Source: Thermococcus sp. MAR1
GTDB taxonomy: Archaea > Methanobacteriota_B > Thermococci > Thermococcales > Thermococcaceae
Assembly (NCBI RefSeq): GCF_012027305.1
Contig: NZ_SNUF01000001.1
Span: 1,326,888 to 1,390,887, forward strand
Direction of reading: 5' to 3'
DNA length: 64,000 nucleotides
In this document: positions 43,385 to 52,147 of the stretch, piece by piece
How positions within the stretch are numbered: position 1 is the first letter of the stretch
Layout of the letters: every line of letters starts with the position of its first letter
Position numbers and translations under genes: made by a program
The notes under the pieces: model-generated
What the model saw: the letters and a program-made list of their open reading frames with translations, nothing else
What the model was told of the DNA's origin: nothing
The model's database searches: none

Positions 43385-44095
43385 CTACCACCGGTCTGAG
43401 CTTTGCGATGGGAACTTAAGACCTTTGGTCTGAACTTCCACAACCAGCGTCCCATCCCCATCTGACGATGCCACGAGCTTTCCATCGGAACTGAAAACCC
43501 AAGCCCCGCCCGGCGGGTAGCTGTTTACGACGAAGGTCTTGGCTCTGAGGAGCTTAATCCTCCCGGCCATTGCCTTCACATCCTCCTCGTTCGGCTCGCC
43601 GTAGTCCGGCGAGTACTCCATCGGCACGAAGATGAAGTCCGGCTTTTTGTGCTTAATCCACTTCGCTATCTTCTTGTTATAGAGGTCGCCACAGATGATT
43701 ATCGCGGCCTTTCCAAACTCCGTCCACGCTGTTCTCACCGTGTTCCCTGTGCAGAACTTGTAGGGTTCTTGAAACTTGCGGTGCCTCAGCAGAACCTCGC
43801 CGTTCCGGCCGATCAGGAGGGCGGAGTTGTAGGTACAGTTTTTGTAGGGTTCGAGAAGACCGAAGACGACGTAAACGCCCGCCTCCCTGGCAAGCCCGCT
43901 CACCCGAGCAACGATCTCGCCGTAAAGCTCCGCCCCGCTGAAGTCCCACTCCTCAAAGCCAGTTAAACAGTACTCCGGGAAGACGACGAAGTCAGGGTCG
44001 TGCTCCAGGGCCTCCTTAAAGCGCTTTTTAAACTCCCGCCAGTTGGCCTCGAAGTTTCCAGCCTCAACCTTCATCGGGATTAGAGCCACCTTCAT
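43385..44095 (-). CDS. Nitrilase-superfamily amidohydrolase
   Basis: A 236-residue carbon-nitrogen hydrolase. The Glu-Lys-Cys triad is in VVFPEYCLTGFE (E41), LLRHRKFQEP (K107) and IIICGDLYN (C135). The end FSSDGKLVASSDGDGTLVVEV is usual for the family. The omega-amidase or deaminated-glutathione type roles are possible; the motif alone does not decide. Its start overlaps the end of the membrane-protein gene (44064-44405) by 32 bp. Confidence 0.9.
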   Translation of the reverse strand: MKVALIPMKVEAGNFEANWREFKKRFKEALEHDPDFVVFPEYCLTGFEEWDFSGAELYGEIVARVSGLAREAGVYVVFGLLEPYKNCTYNSALLIGRNGEVLLRHRKFQEPYKFCTGNTVRTAWTEFGKAAIIICGDLYNKKIAKWIKHKKPDFIFVPMEYSPDYGEPNEEDVKAMAGRIKLLRAKTFVVNSYPPGGAWVFSSDGKLVASSDGDGTLVVEVQTKGLKFPSQSSDRW

Positions 44096-44405
44096 TTTTC
44101 AGCCTCCCTGAGATGTATCCCTTTAAGCCGTCCAACGCAACCACCAGGATTCCAACCGCCACGAACTTCCAGGGATCCTCCTCTTTTCTCCCCATGAGGT
44201 ACAGAACCACAAATAGGAAAGCCAAAGAGATTGCCCTCTCGGCAGCTTTACCAAGTTTGAGCTTATCTGAGGTAGCTAACGCCATTAGGTAGAAGGCCAC
44301 AAGGAGGAAGTAGAACCTGCCAATGAAATAAGCTGGGAGGAAGAAGAGGGCTATCAAGAAGACCGCTCCAAAAACTGCGAGGGCATCTCTGAGGGGATTC
44401 TTCAT
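44064..44405 (-). CDS. Small membrane protein, unknown
   Basis: A 113-residue protein with four predicted membrane helices (about 8-30, FGAVFLIALFFLPAYFIGRFYFL-like; 32-45; 60-75; 81-95). It has a charged C-terminal tail. No family is recognised. ATG 44405 follows GGTGTACGGG. It overlaps and probably is cotranscribed with the nitrilase and phosphatase genes. Confidence 0.65.
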   Translation of the reverse strand: MKNPLRDALAVFGAVFLIALFFLPAYFIGRFYFLLVAFYLMALATSDKLKLGKAAERAISLAFLFVVLYLMGRKEEDPWKFVAVGILVVALDGLKGYISGRLKNEGGSNPDEG

Positions 44406-44482
44406 CCCGTACACCTCGTCTGAATTTTAACTCACAGGTAACTTTAAAAACTTTTTCCGGTTGTAATTCTGGGGGTGTCCAG

Positions 44483-45406
44483 ATGAGAGCCCACTCCTTC
44501 GGCGCTGAGACCGTTCCAGTCGCCATGGCCGGTGACCTTGTCGTTGGAAGCGTCCACGGCGGGAGAAACTACAAAATAATGCTGGCGAGGATCAACGGAG
44601 AGGAAATCGTCGAAACCCGCTTTCTGGCCAGCAAAAACGACTGGGAAGGGTAAGGGCATAGCGGAATTAGATGACGGCTACATAATCGGAGGTGCTGTCG
44701 AAGGGAGGGCTACCCCCGACGGAGGAAACGGCTGGAAGGCCTATCTGGTAAGACTCGACGAGAGCCTGAACGTCCTCTGGGAGAGGAAGCTTAACGTTAG
44801 AAACAACGGAGCAGTTCACTCAATCCTCCCCACTGGAGATGGATTCTTCATCGCAGGAGAAACCGGAAGGCCCGGAGACAAGGGGTTCCTCATCGGAAAG
44901 GTTTCCCCCGAGGGAGAGCTCCTCTGGCTGAAAGACTTCGGGAGCTGGGAGGATCCCGTCTTCACCTCTCTGCTTCAGTCCAAGGATTCCCTTCTCCTCA
45001 TCGGGAGCGTTAAAGAGAACGGCTGGCAGGTTAAGTCATTTGATTTTGACTCCGATGGAGAGCTTCGCCGCGAGGAAACCCTCACAGAAGGAATAGCCTT
45101 CACCGCCTGCCGCTGGCAGGAAAAGCTCGTCTTGGCCGGCTACCGCGGGGAGAACTTCTGGGTTCGGGTTGGCAACGCCGACGTAGTTCTCAGCGAGGGA
45201 GCCGCGACTCCCCTGCTGCCAATCGGAGATAAGCTCCTTGTCGGGGGCGAGCTCAACGGAAACGCCGCTGTGTTGAGATTTCCAGGGAAGGGGAGCCAAA
45301 GGTAAAGGAGCTCTGGAACGACGGATGGATGGAGGTGCTAAGGGAGGACATCGCCATCGGTGTGAGGAAAGGAGAGAAGATTGAGATGGTATTTCAGTCA
45401 ATCTGA
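44483..45406 (+). pseudogene. Beta-propeller protein gene with two frameshifts
   Basis: A 308-codon coding sequence interrupted twice. Segment 1 starts at ATG 44483 after GGGGGTG and ends at TAA 44651; the frame then shifts so that GKGIAELDDGYIIGGAVEG continues without a gap to 45303 (TAA); the last part VEISREGEPKVKELWNDG to TGA 45404 is in the frame of segment 1 again. The repeats (DGYIIGGAVEGR, GDGFFIAGETGRP, KDSLLLIGSVKENG, KLLVGGELNG) are the blades of a beta-propeller, similar to those in the CGP-CTERM protein at 49454-51019. A signal peptide is absent. The two shifts compensate, so the rest could be resurrected by one long ribosomal shift, but a dead gene is the simple explanation. Confidence 0.75.
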
Positions 45407-45450
45407 GGCCGATACGCGTTCCATTTATTCTTAAATCAAACAAAAGAAGT

Positions 45451-45480
45451 CCATATTTTCGTATGGTTACTCCGTATGGT
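45451..45480. repeat. CGTATGGT direct repeats and CCATA/TATGG inverted repeat
   Basis: CGTATGGT occurs at 45460-45467 and 45473-45480, 13 bp apart; CCATA (45451-45455) with TATGG (45462-45466) forms an inverted repeat with the first. They lie upstream of the broken GNAT gene. Confidence 0.3.
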
Positions 45481-45497
45481 CCTGTGAGGTGATGCCC

Positions 45498-46052
45498 ATG
45501 CGTCCGATAGTGTTGAAGGGCGAAAAGGTCTCTCTTGGGATACTCCTCCGTGATGACCTAAAGAAGAGCTGGGAATAGTTCAACGAGAGGAGCACGGTTA
45601 GGAATCTCTTCAACTCGGCCCATTTCACACTTCCCGAGGAAGAGGAGGAGTTCTACGAGGAGCTAAAAAAGAACAAGGACAAGATGCCGACGTTCGCAGT
45701 GATAGAAAACGAGGAAGAAAAGCTCATCGGGATAGCGGGCTTCAACTGGATCAACTGGGGGGCAAGGTGGGGGGAGATACTCTACTACCTCTCGCCGGAG
45801 GAGAGGGGAAAGGGCTACGGGACGGAGGTGGTAAAGCTCCTCTGCGAATACGCCTTCGCTCACCTCAACCTCCGCAAGGTCTGGGCGAAAGTCCATGAGG
45901 ACAATCTGCCATCAATCAGAGTTCTCGAAAAGAACGGCTTTGCTCTCGCCGGCAGGCTGAGGGAGCACGTCTGGAGCGACGGGAGATACCTCGACGAGCT
46001 GATATACGAGAGGTTTAGAGAGAACTATGAACGACCCGCCAAAACAACTTGA
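45498..46052 (+). pseudogene. GNAT acetyltransferase with an in-frame TAG
   Basis: A 184-codon RimJ/RimL-like N-acetyltransferase gene whose codon 27 is TAG (45576-45578), at KKSWE-stop-FNERSTV, where relatives usually have Trp (TGG), so one base change explains it. Everything downstream is intact: GIAGFNWINWGARWGEILYY, the acetyl-CoA site SPEERGKGYGTEVVKLLCEYAF and NLPSIRVLEKNGFALAGRLRE. ATG 45498 follows GAGGTGATGCCC. A shorter product from the ATG at 45684 would lack the N-terminal strands. Confidence 0.8.
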
Positions 46053-46082
46053 AAGGGAAATTTTTAGATGAAAACAGAGTGG

Positions 46083-46295
46083 CTATCTCCTAGAAAACCT
46101 GAAAAGCGTCTCCCTAAGCGGCGTGGACGGGTTGAAGTAGTTAACCAACTCCTCAACAATCTCATCAGGAAGGCCGCTCTCCACAAGTTCCCTCCTGAAC
46201 CACCGCTTCGCCCGATTTGATACTCCAACTATGCCAGCCATCCTGAACGCCAGCACTGGCAGTCGAAGAAAAAAGTGAAAGAGCCCCAAGCTCAC
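46083..46295 (-). CDS. Small basic hypothetical protein
   Basis: A 70-residue protein: a hydrophobic head (GLFHFFLRLPVLAFRMAGIVG, about 4-24), then a charged part (SNRAKRWFRRELVESGLPDE) and IVEELVNYFNPSTPLRE. The ESGLP-x-E-x-x-EEL pattern occurs in other small archaeal proteins of unknown function. The start is GTG 46295, overlapping the stop of the 162-aa gene (GTGA), so it is translationally coupled to it. Confidence 0.6.
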   Translation of the reverse strand: MSLGLFHFFLRLPVLAFRMAGIVGVSNRAKRWFRRELVESGLPDEIVEELVNYFNPSTPLRETLFRFSRR

Positions 46296-46780
46296 TCCTC
46301 CTTTCGCTCATTCCCTCCGGGGCCCCGCGGGGGGCCGGGAATATTTATGTTGCCGAAACCCCCTCTTCCAAAGTTGGCCAAAATCTCCATGAGCTTCTTG
46401 CCGGGGTTTATGCTGTCCATGTACTCCTTCGTCAGCTCAAGGGCCGCTTCCCCGTCCATCCCCGCCTCAGCCAGGTTCTTGTAGAACTCGGCCACGCTCC
46501 TGCCCATAGCCTGAACCCTCTCCGGGCTGTACAGTTCATTGAGGAGCTCCTTGAGTGGCACGAGGATATCCTCTATCATGTCCCCTACCTTATCCATTAT
46601 GGCCGGTATCTTTTCGAGGTCTTTGTCGCCCTCGTAGGTCTCGATGAGGTCTTCCACGATCTCGGCCTTCTTTTTGAGGAGCTCGACCTCCTCCTCAGTT
46701 TTTGCGTTCCTTATCCCCTCGACCAGCTCGTCGAGGAGCTCCTCCAGTTTCTTCGGGGTTCCTACCTTTTCGTCCACCAT
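46292..46780 (-). CDS. Helical conserved hypothetical protein
   Basis: A 162-residue, mostly helical, very acidic protein (LEELLDELVEGIRNAKTEEEVELLKKKAEIVEDLIETYEG-type helices at about 12-55; DKVGDMIEDILVPLKELLNELY at about 66-87). It ends in a glycine- and proline-rich tail (FGRGGFGNINIPGPPRGPGG). No known family is recognised. ATG 46780 follows GAGGTGGTTGAT. It lies in one operon with the wHTH gene upstream (10 bp) and the 70-aa gene downstream. Confidence 0.7.
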   Translation of the reverse strand: MVDEKVGTPKKLEELLDELVEGIRNAKTEEEVELLKKKAEIVEDLIETYEGDKDLEKIPAIMDKVGDMIEDILVPLKELLNELYSPERVQAMGRSVAEFYKNLAEAGMDGEAALELTKEYMDSINPGKKLMEILANFGRGGFGNINIPGPPRGPGGNERKEE

Positions 46781-46790
46781 ATCAACCACC

Positions 46791-47231
46791 TCAATAATCG
46801 TTAGTCTGGTCAAACCTAATCGGCATTCCGATCATTTCGAGCCACTTTTTGACCACTTCGCGGGAGAGTGCATAGACCTTTCCCCTCTCACCGGGAACCT
46901 CGACAACGATACCTAAATCAATCAGCTCCTTTAATTTGGCCCTAACAGTATTCCGCGAGGCCTTTCCGCGCCTGCCCTTCAGCTCCCGCGCTATCTGGCT
47001 CACGTTCGCCCTCTTCAGGTCGAAGAGAATCCGGACGATTTCACGCGATATGGGGTCATGCTTTATCTCAGGGACGGCAACTTCTATGCCAAGCACGCCG
47101 TACTGGGCGTAGAGGTTGATGAGCCTCAGATAGGCCTGTGCCATCTGGGAGACCACTGCGAAGCTCTCCCTGAGCTCCTCAAGTGCCTTCCTGAGCTCCT
47201 GAACTTCCCTGGCAAGGTCTTCATCGGGCAT
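46791..47231 (-). CDS. Winged-helix transcriptional regulator
   Basis: A 146-residue protein. An N-terminal coiled-coil (REVQELRKALEELRESFAVV, about 7-28) is followed by a linker and a winged-helix domain from about 62: ISREIVRILFDLKRANVSQIARELKGRRGKASRNTVRAKLKELIDLGIVVEV, then the wing GERGKVYALS. The basic recognition helix has RGKASRNTVRAKL. It may act on its own operon (with the 162-aa and 70-aa genes). ATG 47231. Confidence 0.8.
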   Translation of the reverse strand: MPDEDLAREVQELRKALEELRESFAVVSQMAQAYLRLINLYAQYGVLGIEVAVPEIKHDPISREIVRILFDLKRANVSQIARELKGRRGKASRNTVRAKLKELIDLGIVVEVPGERGKVYALSREVVKKWLEMIGMPIRFDQTNDY

Positions 47232-47256
47232 GATTGTCCATAGAGTGGTTAATCAT

Positions 47257-47858
47257 TTAGTCTTTCCGGTCAGGGGTGAGCATCTCGGTAATCCAGACGT
47301 AGCGGTTCGCCCTCTCGAACCGGCACTCCAGCCCGAGCGCGGTGCAGATTTTCCTCAGCCCCTCGACGGTCGCGAAGTACTCGTCCTCTATCTCCTCGGT
47401 TATGCCGTCTTCCCCACTTATCCTTCTCTTTTATTCCTCGGACTCAAACATGACATCGGCTATGATAAACCCCCGCCGGACTTAAGAACGCGGAGCATCT
47501 CCTTTATCGCGTCCGTCTTTTCCCCATCGGGAACATGGTGGAAGGCGTAGGTCGTTATCACAGTGTCCACACTTTCGTCCGTGAGGGGAATCCTTAAGAA
47601 GTGCCCGTCGAGGGGCTCGAAGCCGTGCTTCTCCCTGAACTTCTCACGCATTCCGACTGAAGGCTCGACGCCAATGTACTTCTCAGGGTCGAGAAAGCGC
47701 AGGATGTTTCCGGTTCCGCAACCGACGTCAAGAACAAGTCCTTTAGCCCACTTGGCCACGAGTTTCAAGACCTTCCAGTAATCATTGTGTATCTAGTCCC
47801 CCACTCTCACGTCCTCGTCGTAGCTTTCGGCCCAGTTATCAAAGTCCCAGCGCTCCAT
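47257..47858 (-). pseudogene. Class I methyltransferase gene, multiply disrupted
   Basis: Read from ATG 47858: MERWDFDNWAESYDEDVRVG is followed by an in-frame TAG (47793-47795). The Rossmann part is intact (GLVLDVGCGTGNILRFLDPE, VITTYAFHHVPDGEK). Near 47465 a run of five G marks a frameshift into GFIIADVMFESEE, then TAA (47431-47433), and coding-like sequence continues as EDGITEEIEDEYFATVEGL to TAA at 47257. Two stops plus one frameshift make this a pseudogene of a SAM-dependent methyltransferase; the substrate was unknown in any case. Confidence 0.82.
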
Positions 47859-47881
47859 GAGGATACCTCCAAAACCTGGCC

Positions 47882-48379
47882 TCAGCTTGATAGCTTCTGC
47901 GTCAGGTTGAACAGCCTCTCCGTGCGGGCGGGGGACAGTTCACCCACCCCACCGTTTTCGAGAACAGTACCAAGTTCTCTTGAGATTTCATCGAGGAGTT
48001 TCACGTCGTCCGAGAGCACTTCATCGGGATTTGGACTGTTCATGGCCGTGTGGAAGTAAACTTCCAGATTACCGGCCGCCACATGGAGCCTCCAGTAGCT
48101 CTCATCTTCATTCAGCAGATAGAGGGAGAACGCTGCCTTTTCCATCATCACGGAGCAGTAAGCATACCGGCTCAGCCTTTCCCTAAGGACGTCTTTGCTT
48201 ACGTTGTTTTCGAGCATGATTCCGAGGGCATTCATGTCTTCCAGGCAGAGGAGGGCAGTGTTGGAGACCGAGATTACGCCATTCTTGGCATCATCAGCCT
48301 TTGCCATTTTTTCGTGGTAAGCGTAGCCAAGGGAGGCGGAAATGATAAGCAACGCGACGGCGAGCGCGAGATGCCTCAT
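47882..48379 (-). CDS. Membrane-anchored hypothetical protein
   Basis: A 165-residue protein with one N-terminal membrane helix or signal (MRHLALAVALLIISASLGYAY), then helices (NTALLCLEDMNALGIMLENN, VLRERLSRYAYCSVMMEKAAF) outside the cell. Two cysteines in the external part could pair. No family is recognised. ATG 48379 follows TTGGTGGTG. It is divergent from the GNAT gene at 48448. Confidence 0.65.
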   Translation of the reverse strand: MRHLALAVALLIISASLGYAYHEKMAKADDAKNGVISVSNTALLCLEDMNALGIMLENNVSKDVLRERLSRYAYCSVMMEKAAFSLYLLNEDESYWRLHVAAGNLEVYFHTAMNSPNPDEVLSDDVKLLDEISRELGTVLENGGVGELSPARTERLFNLTQKLSS

Positions 48380-48447
48380 TAACACCACCAAGCGTAATAA
48401 CGAAAGGGGCTTAAAAGGCTTTTTTCAATTCAGCAACAGGTGATGAT

Positions 48448-49257
48448 ATGGAGCCAATAATCAGGAAAGCCAGACCTGAGGACAGACCCTTCATCGAGGA
48501 GATAGCAAGACTGACGTGGGGAGGAGACGACTACCTGGCGAGGGTCTTCGACGAGTGGCTCGGAGACAACTTCTACGTGCTTGAGCTTGATGGCAAAGTC
48601 ATCGGAACGGCAAAGCTCACGCTTTTGCCTGGAAAAGTCGGTTGGCTCGAAGGCCTCAGGGTTCATCCGGACTACAGGGGCAGGGGCTACGGGAGGAAGC
48701 TCCACGGCTTTATGCTGGAGCTCGGTAAGAAGCTCGCCCGTGAGGAGAAGATAGAAGCTTTGGAGTTCGCAACATACTTCCTCAACCGCGAGAGCATAGC
48801 AATGGCAGAAAGAACAGGCTTTCACATCAAGGCCAGGTTCTTTGTCTTCGGGGCTAAAACTGAAGAGTTTGAGCCTGAGAAGCCGGAGCGAGTAGAGTTA
48901 GCACTTGAAGACCTAACCCTGGGTCTAATTCCCGTCGGCTGGCACTTTGTGAGGAGGAGTGAAGAAGCCCTGGACTGGATTAGAGAAAACGCGGAGCTCT
49001 ACAACATCAACGGCTTCCATTTCTTGGTTCCCAAGAAGGGAACGACCTTCACGCCCCTCGACATCGGCCTGGCAACACTAAAGGCCATGCTCCCGGCAAT
49101 GATGTGGGTTGCAAAGGGAATGGGCAAAGAAGAGTTCGACGTCATGCTCCCGAGCGGGGTTAAACCCCTCCTGCCAGGGCTTAAGAGACTCGGCCTCTTC
49201 CTCTGGGACGAGACCAAAGAGCCAAACGTTTTGGTTTTCAGGAAAAAGCTGGTTTGA
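48448..49257 (+). CDS. GNAT N-acetyltransferase, intact
   Basis: A 269-residue protein. The GNAT fold is in the first 130 residues: motif A/B LRVHPDYRGRGYGRKLHGFML (about 71-91), the acetyl-CoA loop with R-G-R-G-Y-G, then ALEFATYFLNRESIAMAERTGF (about 107-128). The last 140 residues form an extra domain (ERVELALEDLTLGLIPVGWHF) found in some archaeal GNATs. It is the only undamaged acetyltransferase gene in the region. ATG 48448 follows AGGTGATGAT. Confidence 0.85.
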   Translation: MEPIIRKARPEDRPFIEEIARLTWGGDDYLARVFDEWLGDNFYVLELDGKVIGTAKLTLLPGKVGWLEGLRVHPDYRGRGYGRKLHGFMLELGKKLAREEKIEALEFATYFLNRESIAMAERTGFHIKARFFVFGAKTEEFEPEKPERVELALEDLTLGLIPVGWHFVRRSEEALDWIRENAELYNINGFHFLVPKKGTTFTPLDIGLATLKAMLPAMMWVAKGMGKEEFDVMLPSGVKPLLPGLKRLGLFLWDETKEPNVLVFRKKLV

Positions 49258-49303
49258 GTGTATAGGACGTAGAACAACCCCCGGAGCGTTGCAGAACGAA
49301 TAA

Positions 49304-49489
49304 TCAGGGATTCTGTCCCACCTTTTTGTTCTAAAGCAGAATAAAGACGCCATAGAATTCTGGAAGAGGCTCGACTATGATACTGTAATCACCATTGAAA
49401 CAAGGAGAGATTTCCTGAAAATTGTCAAGATGCTTGAAAAATGGATAAAAAGCTCAGCGCCTCCTTATAAAAGCGGGCAGAAGCGCTAA
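49304..49489 (+). pseudogene. C-terminal relic of a GNAT acetyltransferase
   Basis: An open stretch of 61 codons without a start codon, directly after a stop (49301). It encodes HLFVLKQNKDAIEFWKRLDY, the C-terminal GNAT motif N-x-x-A-x-x-F-W-x-x-L-x-Y, then DTVITIETRRDFLKIVKM and a stop at 49487. The 5' two thirds of the gene are missing. It overlaps the 3' end of the convergent CGP-CTERM gene, which may have been disturbed by the same event. Confidence 0.7.
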
Positions 49490-51019
49490 TCCCAGAACTA
49501 TCCCCGGGCCACATATGCCACCGGACTTAGAGTTTGAAGCAGAAGAGGGTTTCTTTTCCTCTGTGGATGTTTTCACTGGTTTTTCTGTTTTTACCGGTGT
49601 TTCCGAAGATGTCGATGTGGTCTCTGATGAAGCAGAACTTGCTGTCGTTTCCGTTGGAGACGAGGTTTCTCCACTTGGACAGAGAACCTCTGCCGAAAGG
49701 TTGGCTTGAGATATTTCCAGTTCAACTCCCCTGTATACCCTGGTCTTTGGGATGTAAACCAGAAGGTTCTTCTCCTGAACTCTGCTACTCTCTACGTTAA
49801 GGGTCACAGTTTTAGCCTTAATCTCGTCCCAGCAGGGTTCGTTCATATCCGCCTGAAGGGAAAATACGACGATGCTCCTCTGACCGTAAAACCGTACCGC
49901 GCCGTAGATTCCACTGTCAAACCCGAGACCCAAGAGCTTCAAACCGCTTAAAGAGTTGAGCCTGTACGCCACACCCCGAAGTACGTTGCCTGCGGGGTCC
50001 AGCTTAAGCACCATAACGTTCTTGTCCATCTCTCCAGCTCCCCACCTCCCAGAGCCAACGCCTGAGAGGTAAAGACTACCATCGGCCGTCACGAGCCAGT
50101 TGGATACCATGCCGGCCAGGTTTACTCTTTTAGCCCAGATCACGTTTCCATCCTCATCGAGCTTTAGAATAGCGGGGTATCTCCTATCATTTTCCTGGAA
50201 AAGGCCAAGTACGTAGAATCCATCACCAGTGGAGATTATCTCCTTGGCGGAAAGCATTTCGCTGGTGGTGTAGCTGAAGGCACCGAGCAAAGTTCCGTTG
50301 GTGAGGAGTTCTACCAGGATTAGCCTTGCACCTCCGAAAACTGTACGGGCACTCGTTCCGATGAGGTAAATCTTGTCCCCAACGATGACCATGTCGGAGG
50401 GAATTAGGCCGAGGTTGCCAATGGTAAGGACCTTAACCCAGAGGACATTTCCCTCCGGCGACACCTTGAGAATGACGGTGTTTTTTGCCCCGGAGCTTCC
50501 CAGCATCTTTGTGATGGCCACTATGTAAAGATTGCCGTCATCGAGGACAGCATTTTGAGGGATAATATCCCTGTGTCCCCCGTAATTACCTTCCTTAATA
50601 AGCTCCAGCTCTTCTCCCCAGCGGACGTTTAGCTCCTTATCGGTTTTGACCACCAGCAGGTTGCCCCCGTTTGTTGCCGTTAGAATGTAATAACCGTCGT
50701 CTGAGCCTATTACAAAGGAGTTTCCCCCGGGGGGATAGAGGTTGAGTTGCGAGCCGTTCAGACTGAAGGAAAGCAGTTTTCCATTGAAATTTCTCCCATC
50801 AGGCGTGGTCTCTATCACCGCCAAGAGCGTCTCGGCCTTGTTCGCTGAGTATCTGGTGTAGGTTCCGGTCACGAGGATTTTGTTGCCCGCGTAGGTCATT
50901 GAAAATGGGTTAAAGGTATCCGCGACGCCACCCTTTACCGTGTACCTCACTTCAAGACCCCACGCTACCGCGGGCACTAGGAGAAGGAATACCAGAAGGA
51001 CAGTGATTGCCCGGTACAT
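49454..51019 (-). CDS. Secreted beta-propeller protein with CGP-CTERM anchor
   Basis: A 521-residue extracellular protein. It has an N-terminal signal peptide (MYRAITVLLVFLLLVPAVAW), a beta-propeller of repeated strands (KILVTGTYTRYSANKAETLL, DGYYILTATNGGNLLVVKTD, DKIYLIGTSARTVFGGARLI, GFYVLGLFQENDRRYPAILK), a Ser/Thr-rich linker (about 445-500) and a C-terminal CGP-CTERM tail (CGPGIVLGLALLPAFIRRR): Cys-Gly-Pro, a membrane helix and an Arg cluster. In Thermococcales this tail marks proteins anchored at the cell surface. The pseudogene at 44483 encodes a related propeller without signal or anchor. Confidence 0.85.
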   Translation of the reverse strand: MYRAITVLLVFLLLVPAVAWGLEVRYTVKGGVADTFNPFSMTYAGNKILVTGTYTRYSANKAETLLAVIETTPDGRNFNGKLLSFSLNGSQLNLYPPGGNSFVIGSDDGYYILTATNGGNLLVVKTDKELNVRWGEELELIKEGNYGGHRDIIPQNAVLDDGNLYIVAITKMLGSSGAKNTVILKVSPEGNVLWVKVLTIGNLGLIPSDMVIVGDKIYLIGTSARTVFGGARLILVELLTNGTLLGAFSYTTSEMLSAKEIISTGDGFYVLGLFQENDRRYPAILKLDEDGNVIWAKRVNLAGMVSNWLVTADGSLYLSGVGSGRWGAGEMDKNVMVLKLDPAGNVLRGVAYRLNSLSGLKLLGLGFDSGIYGAVRFYGQRSIVVFSLQADMNEPCWDEIKAKTVTLNVESSRVQEKNLLVYIPKTRVYRGVELEISQANLSAEVLCPSGETSSPTETTASSASSETTSTSSETPVKTEKPVKTSTEEKKPSSASNSKSGGICGPGIVLGLALLPAFIRRR

Positions 51020-51087
51020 TGGGCATCACCTTGTATTTTATTCAACTTTCTGCCTAAAATACCTTTTTTTGAACAATTCTTCATTAA

Positions 51088-51405
51088 ATCGTCAAAATTC
51101 TCGGCTTTGTAACGCTCAAACCGCTCAACGAAAAAGCCCTCGAGATTCTCTGGATGGCCATTAGGCGGGAGCTGAGAGGCAAGGGAATAGAGACGAAACT
51201 GATCCGCTTCGTGGAAAACTGGGCGCTAAAGGAGGGCTTTGAGGTTCTCGTCGTCAAGACCTCTGGCGATTTAAGCTACAAACCCTACGACGCGACGAGA
51301 CGCCTCTACGGGCGGAGGGGTTTCGTCAGGGTAGCGCTGATTGACCCTTATCCCGAATGGGGCGAGCCGGCACTGATTTACGCCAAGTGCTTGAAAAGGA
51401 AGTAG
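51088..51405 (+). pseudogene. GNAT acetyltransferase lacking its N-terminus
   Basis: An open segment from 51088 (after a stop at 51085) encodes ILGFVTLKPLNEKALEILW, then IRRELRGKGIETKLIRFVEN (the acetyl-CoA motif RGKGIETKL), GFEVLVVKTSGDLSYKPYDA and a C-terminal YGRRGFVRVALIDPYP. The first third of the enzyme is absent and no ribosome site stands before the first ATG (51154). It is a relic; a short product from ATG 51154 is possible but would lack half the fold. Confidence 0.7.
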
Positions 51406-52079
51406 GCGGAGATGAGAAACCGCGCCGTTATGTAGCCGGCAAAGACCGCCTTACCGAGGGAAGAGAGCAAACACCACCAGAGGGGAAGCTCGGAGAGAAG
51501 GTACGCAATAACGAGGACAAGAGGCTTCCTGTTGACCGAATAGGAGTATGTAAAGGCCGCCCCGAAGAAGATTATGTCCTCCGGCCGCCAGATGCCCGTG
51601 AGCAAGGGCTGGTTGTAGTTGAGGGCAAAGACGGCGGTGGCTCCCATGATTCCAGCGATTCTCCCGCGTTCACTGAAGAGTTCGTAGGGCACTGCATCGT
51701 AGAAGAACGCCGTCAAAATCCCACTTAGCGTCCAGAAAACGAGGGAATAGGGAACTAGGAAGGGACTCCATTCGCCCACAAAATCCGGTCTTGCCATATC
51801 CATGAACCTCTCCACGCCGAAGTAGAGCATGCCTATTAAGGAGAACGCATACAGGGGGAGCATGAGAGCCATGGCATGGGATACACTCTCCAAGTCCGCT
51901 GCCCAGCGCAAGGGAAAGTCGTAGAAAAGCCGGGAGATCAAATACGCTAGCAAAATGGTCACGAGAAGCCCTAAGAGCCTTCCGGCTGGCGTTGAGGAAA
52001 ACTCCAGCCCCCGGGAGAGCTTCGAGAGGGCATAGAGCGCGAGTGTTATCGAAAGGAGATAGCCGATCCCCCTGAGCAT
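51378..52079 (-). CDS. Multi-pass membrane protein, possibly CPBP-like
   Basis: A 233-residue integral membrane protein with about seven predicted helices (7-25, 35-53, 72-92, 110-128, 140-160, 170-185, 200-228). The central segment ELFSERGRIAGIMGATAVFALNYNQ resembles the CAAX-protease/CPBP family (E-rich loop followed by a helix and N-x-x), but the catalytic His pair is not clear, so it may be inactive or unrelated. ATG 52079. Overlaps the 3' end of the GNAT relic by 28 bp. Confidence 0.6.
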   Translation of the reverse strand: MLRGIGYLLSITLALYALSKLSRGLEFSSTPAGRLLGLLVTILLAYLISRLFYDFPLRWAADLESVSHAMALMLPLYAFSLIGMLYFGVERFMDMARPDFVGEWSPFLVPYSLVFWTLSGILTAFFYDAVPYELFSERGRIAGIMGATAVFALNYNQPLLTGIWRPEDIIFFGAAFTYSYSVNRKPLVLVIAYLLSELPLWWCLLSSLGKAVFAGYITARFLISAYFLFKHLA

Positions 52080-52147
52080 GGAATCACTCTCTCAAAACTC
52101 AACGTTAAACCTTAAAAGGTCTCCGAAAAATATGAACGGGGTTTCAG

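Noticed and set aside
45498..47858. In-frame TAG codons as pyrrolysine or selenocysteine-like recoding
   Set aside because: TAG-Pyl is not known in Thermococcales, and one of the two genes also has a frameshift and a TAA, so decay is the simpler reading.
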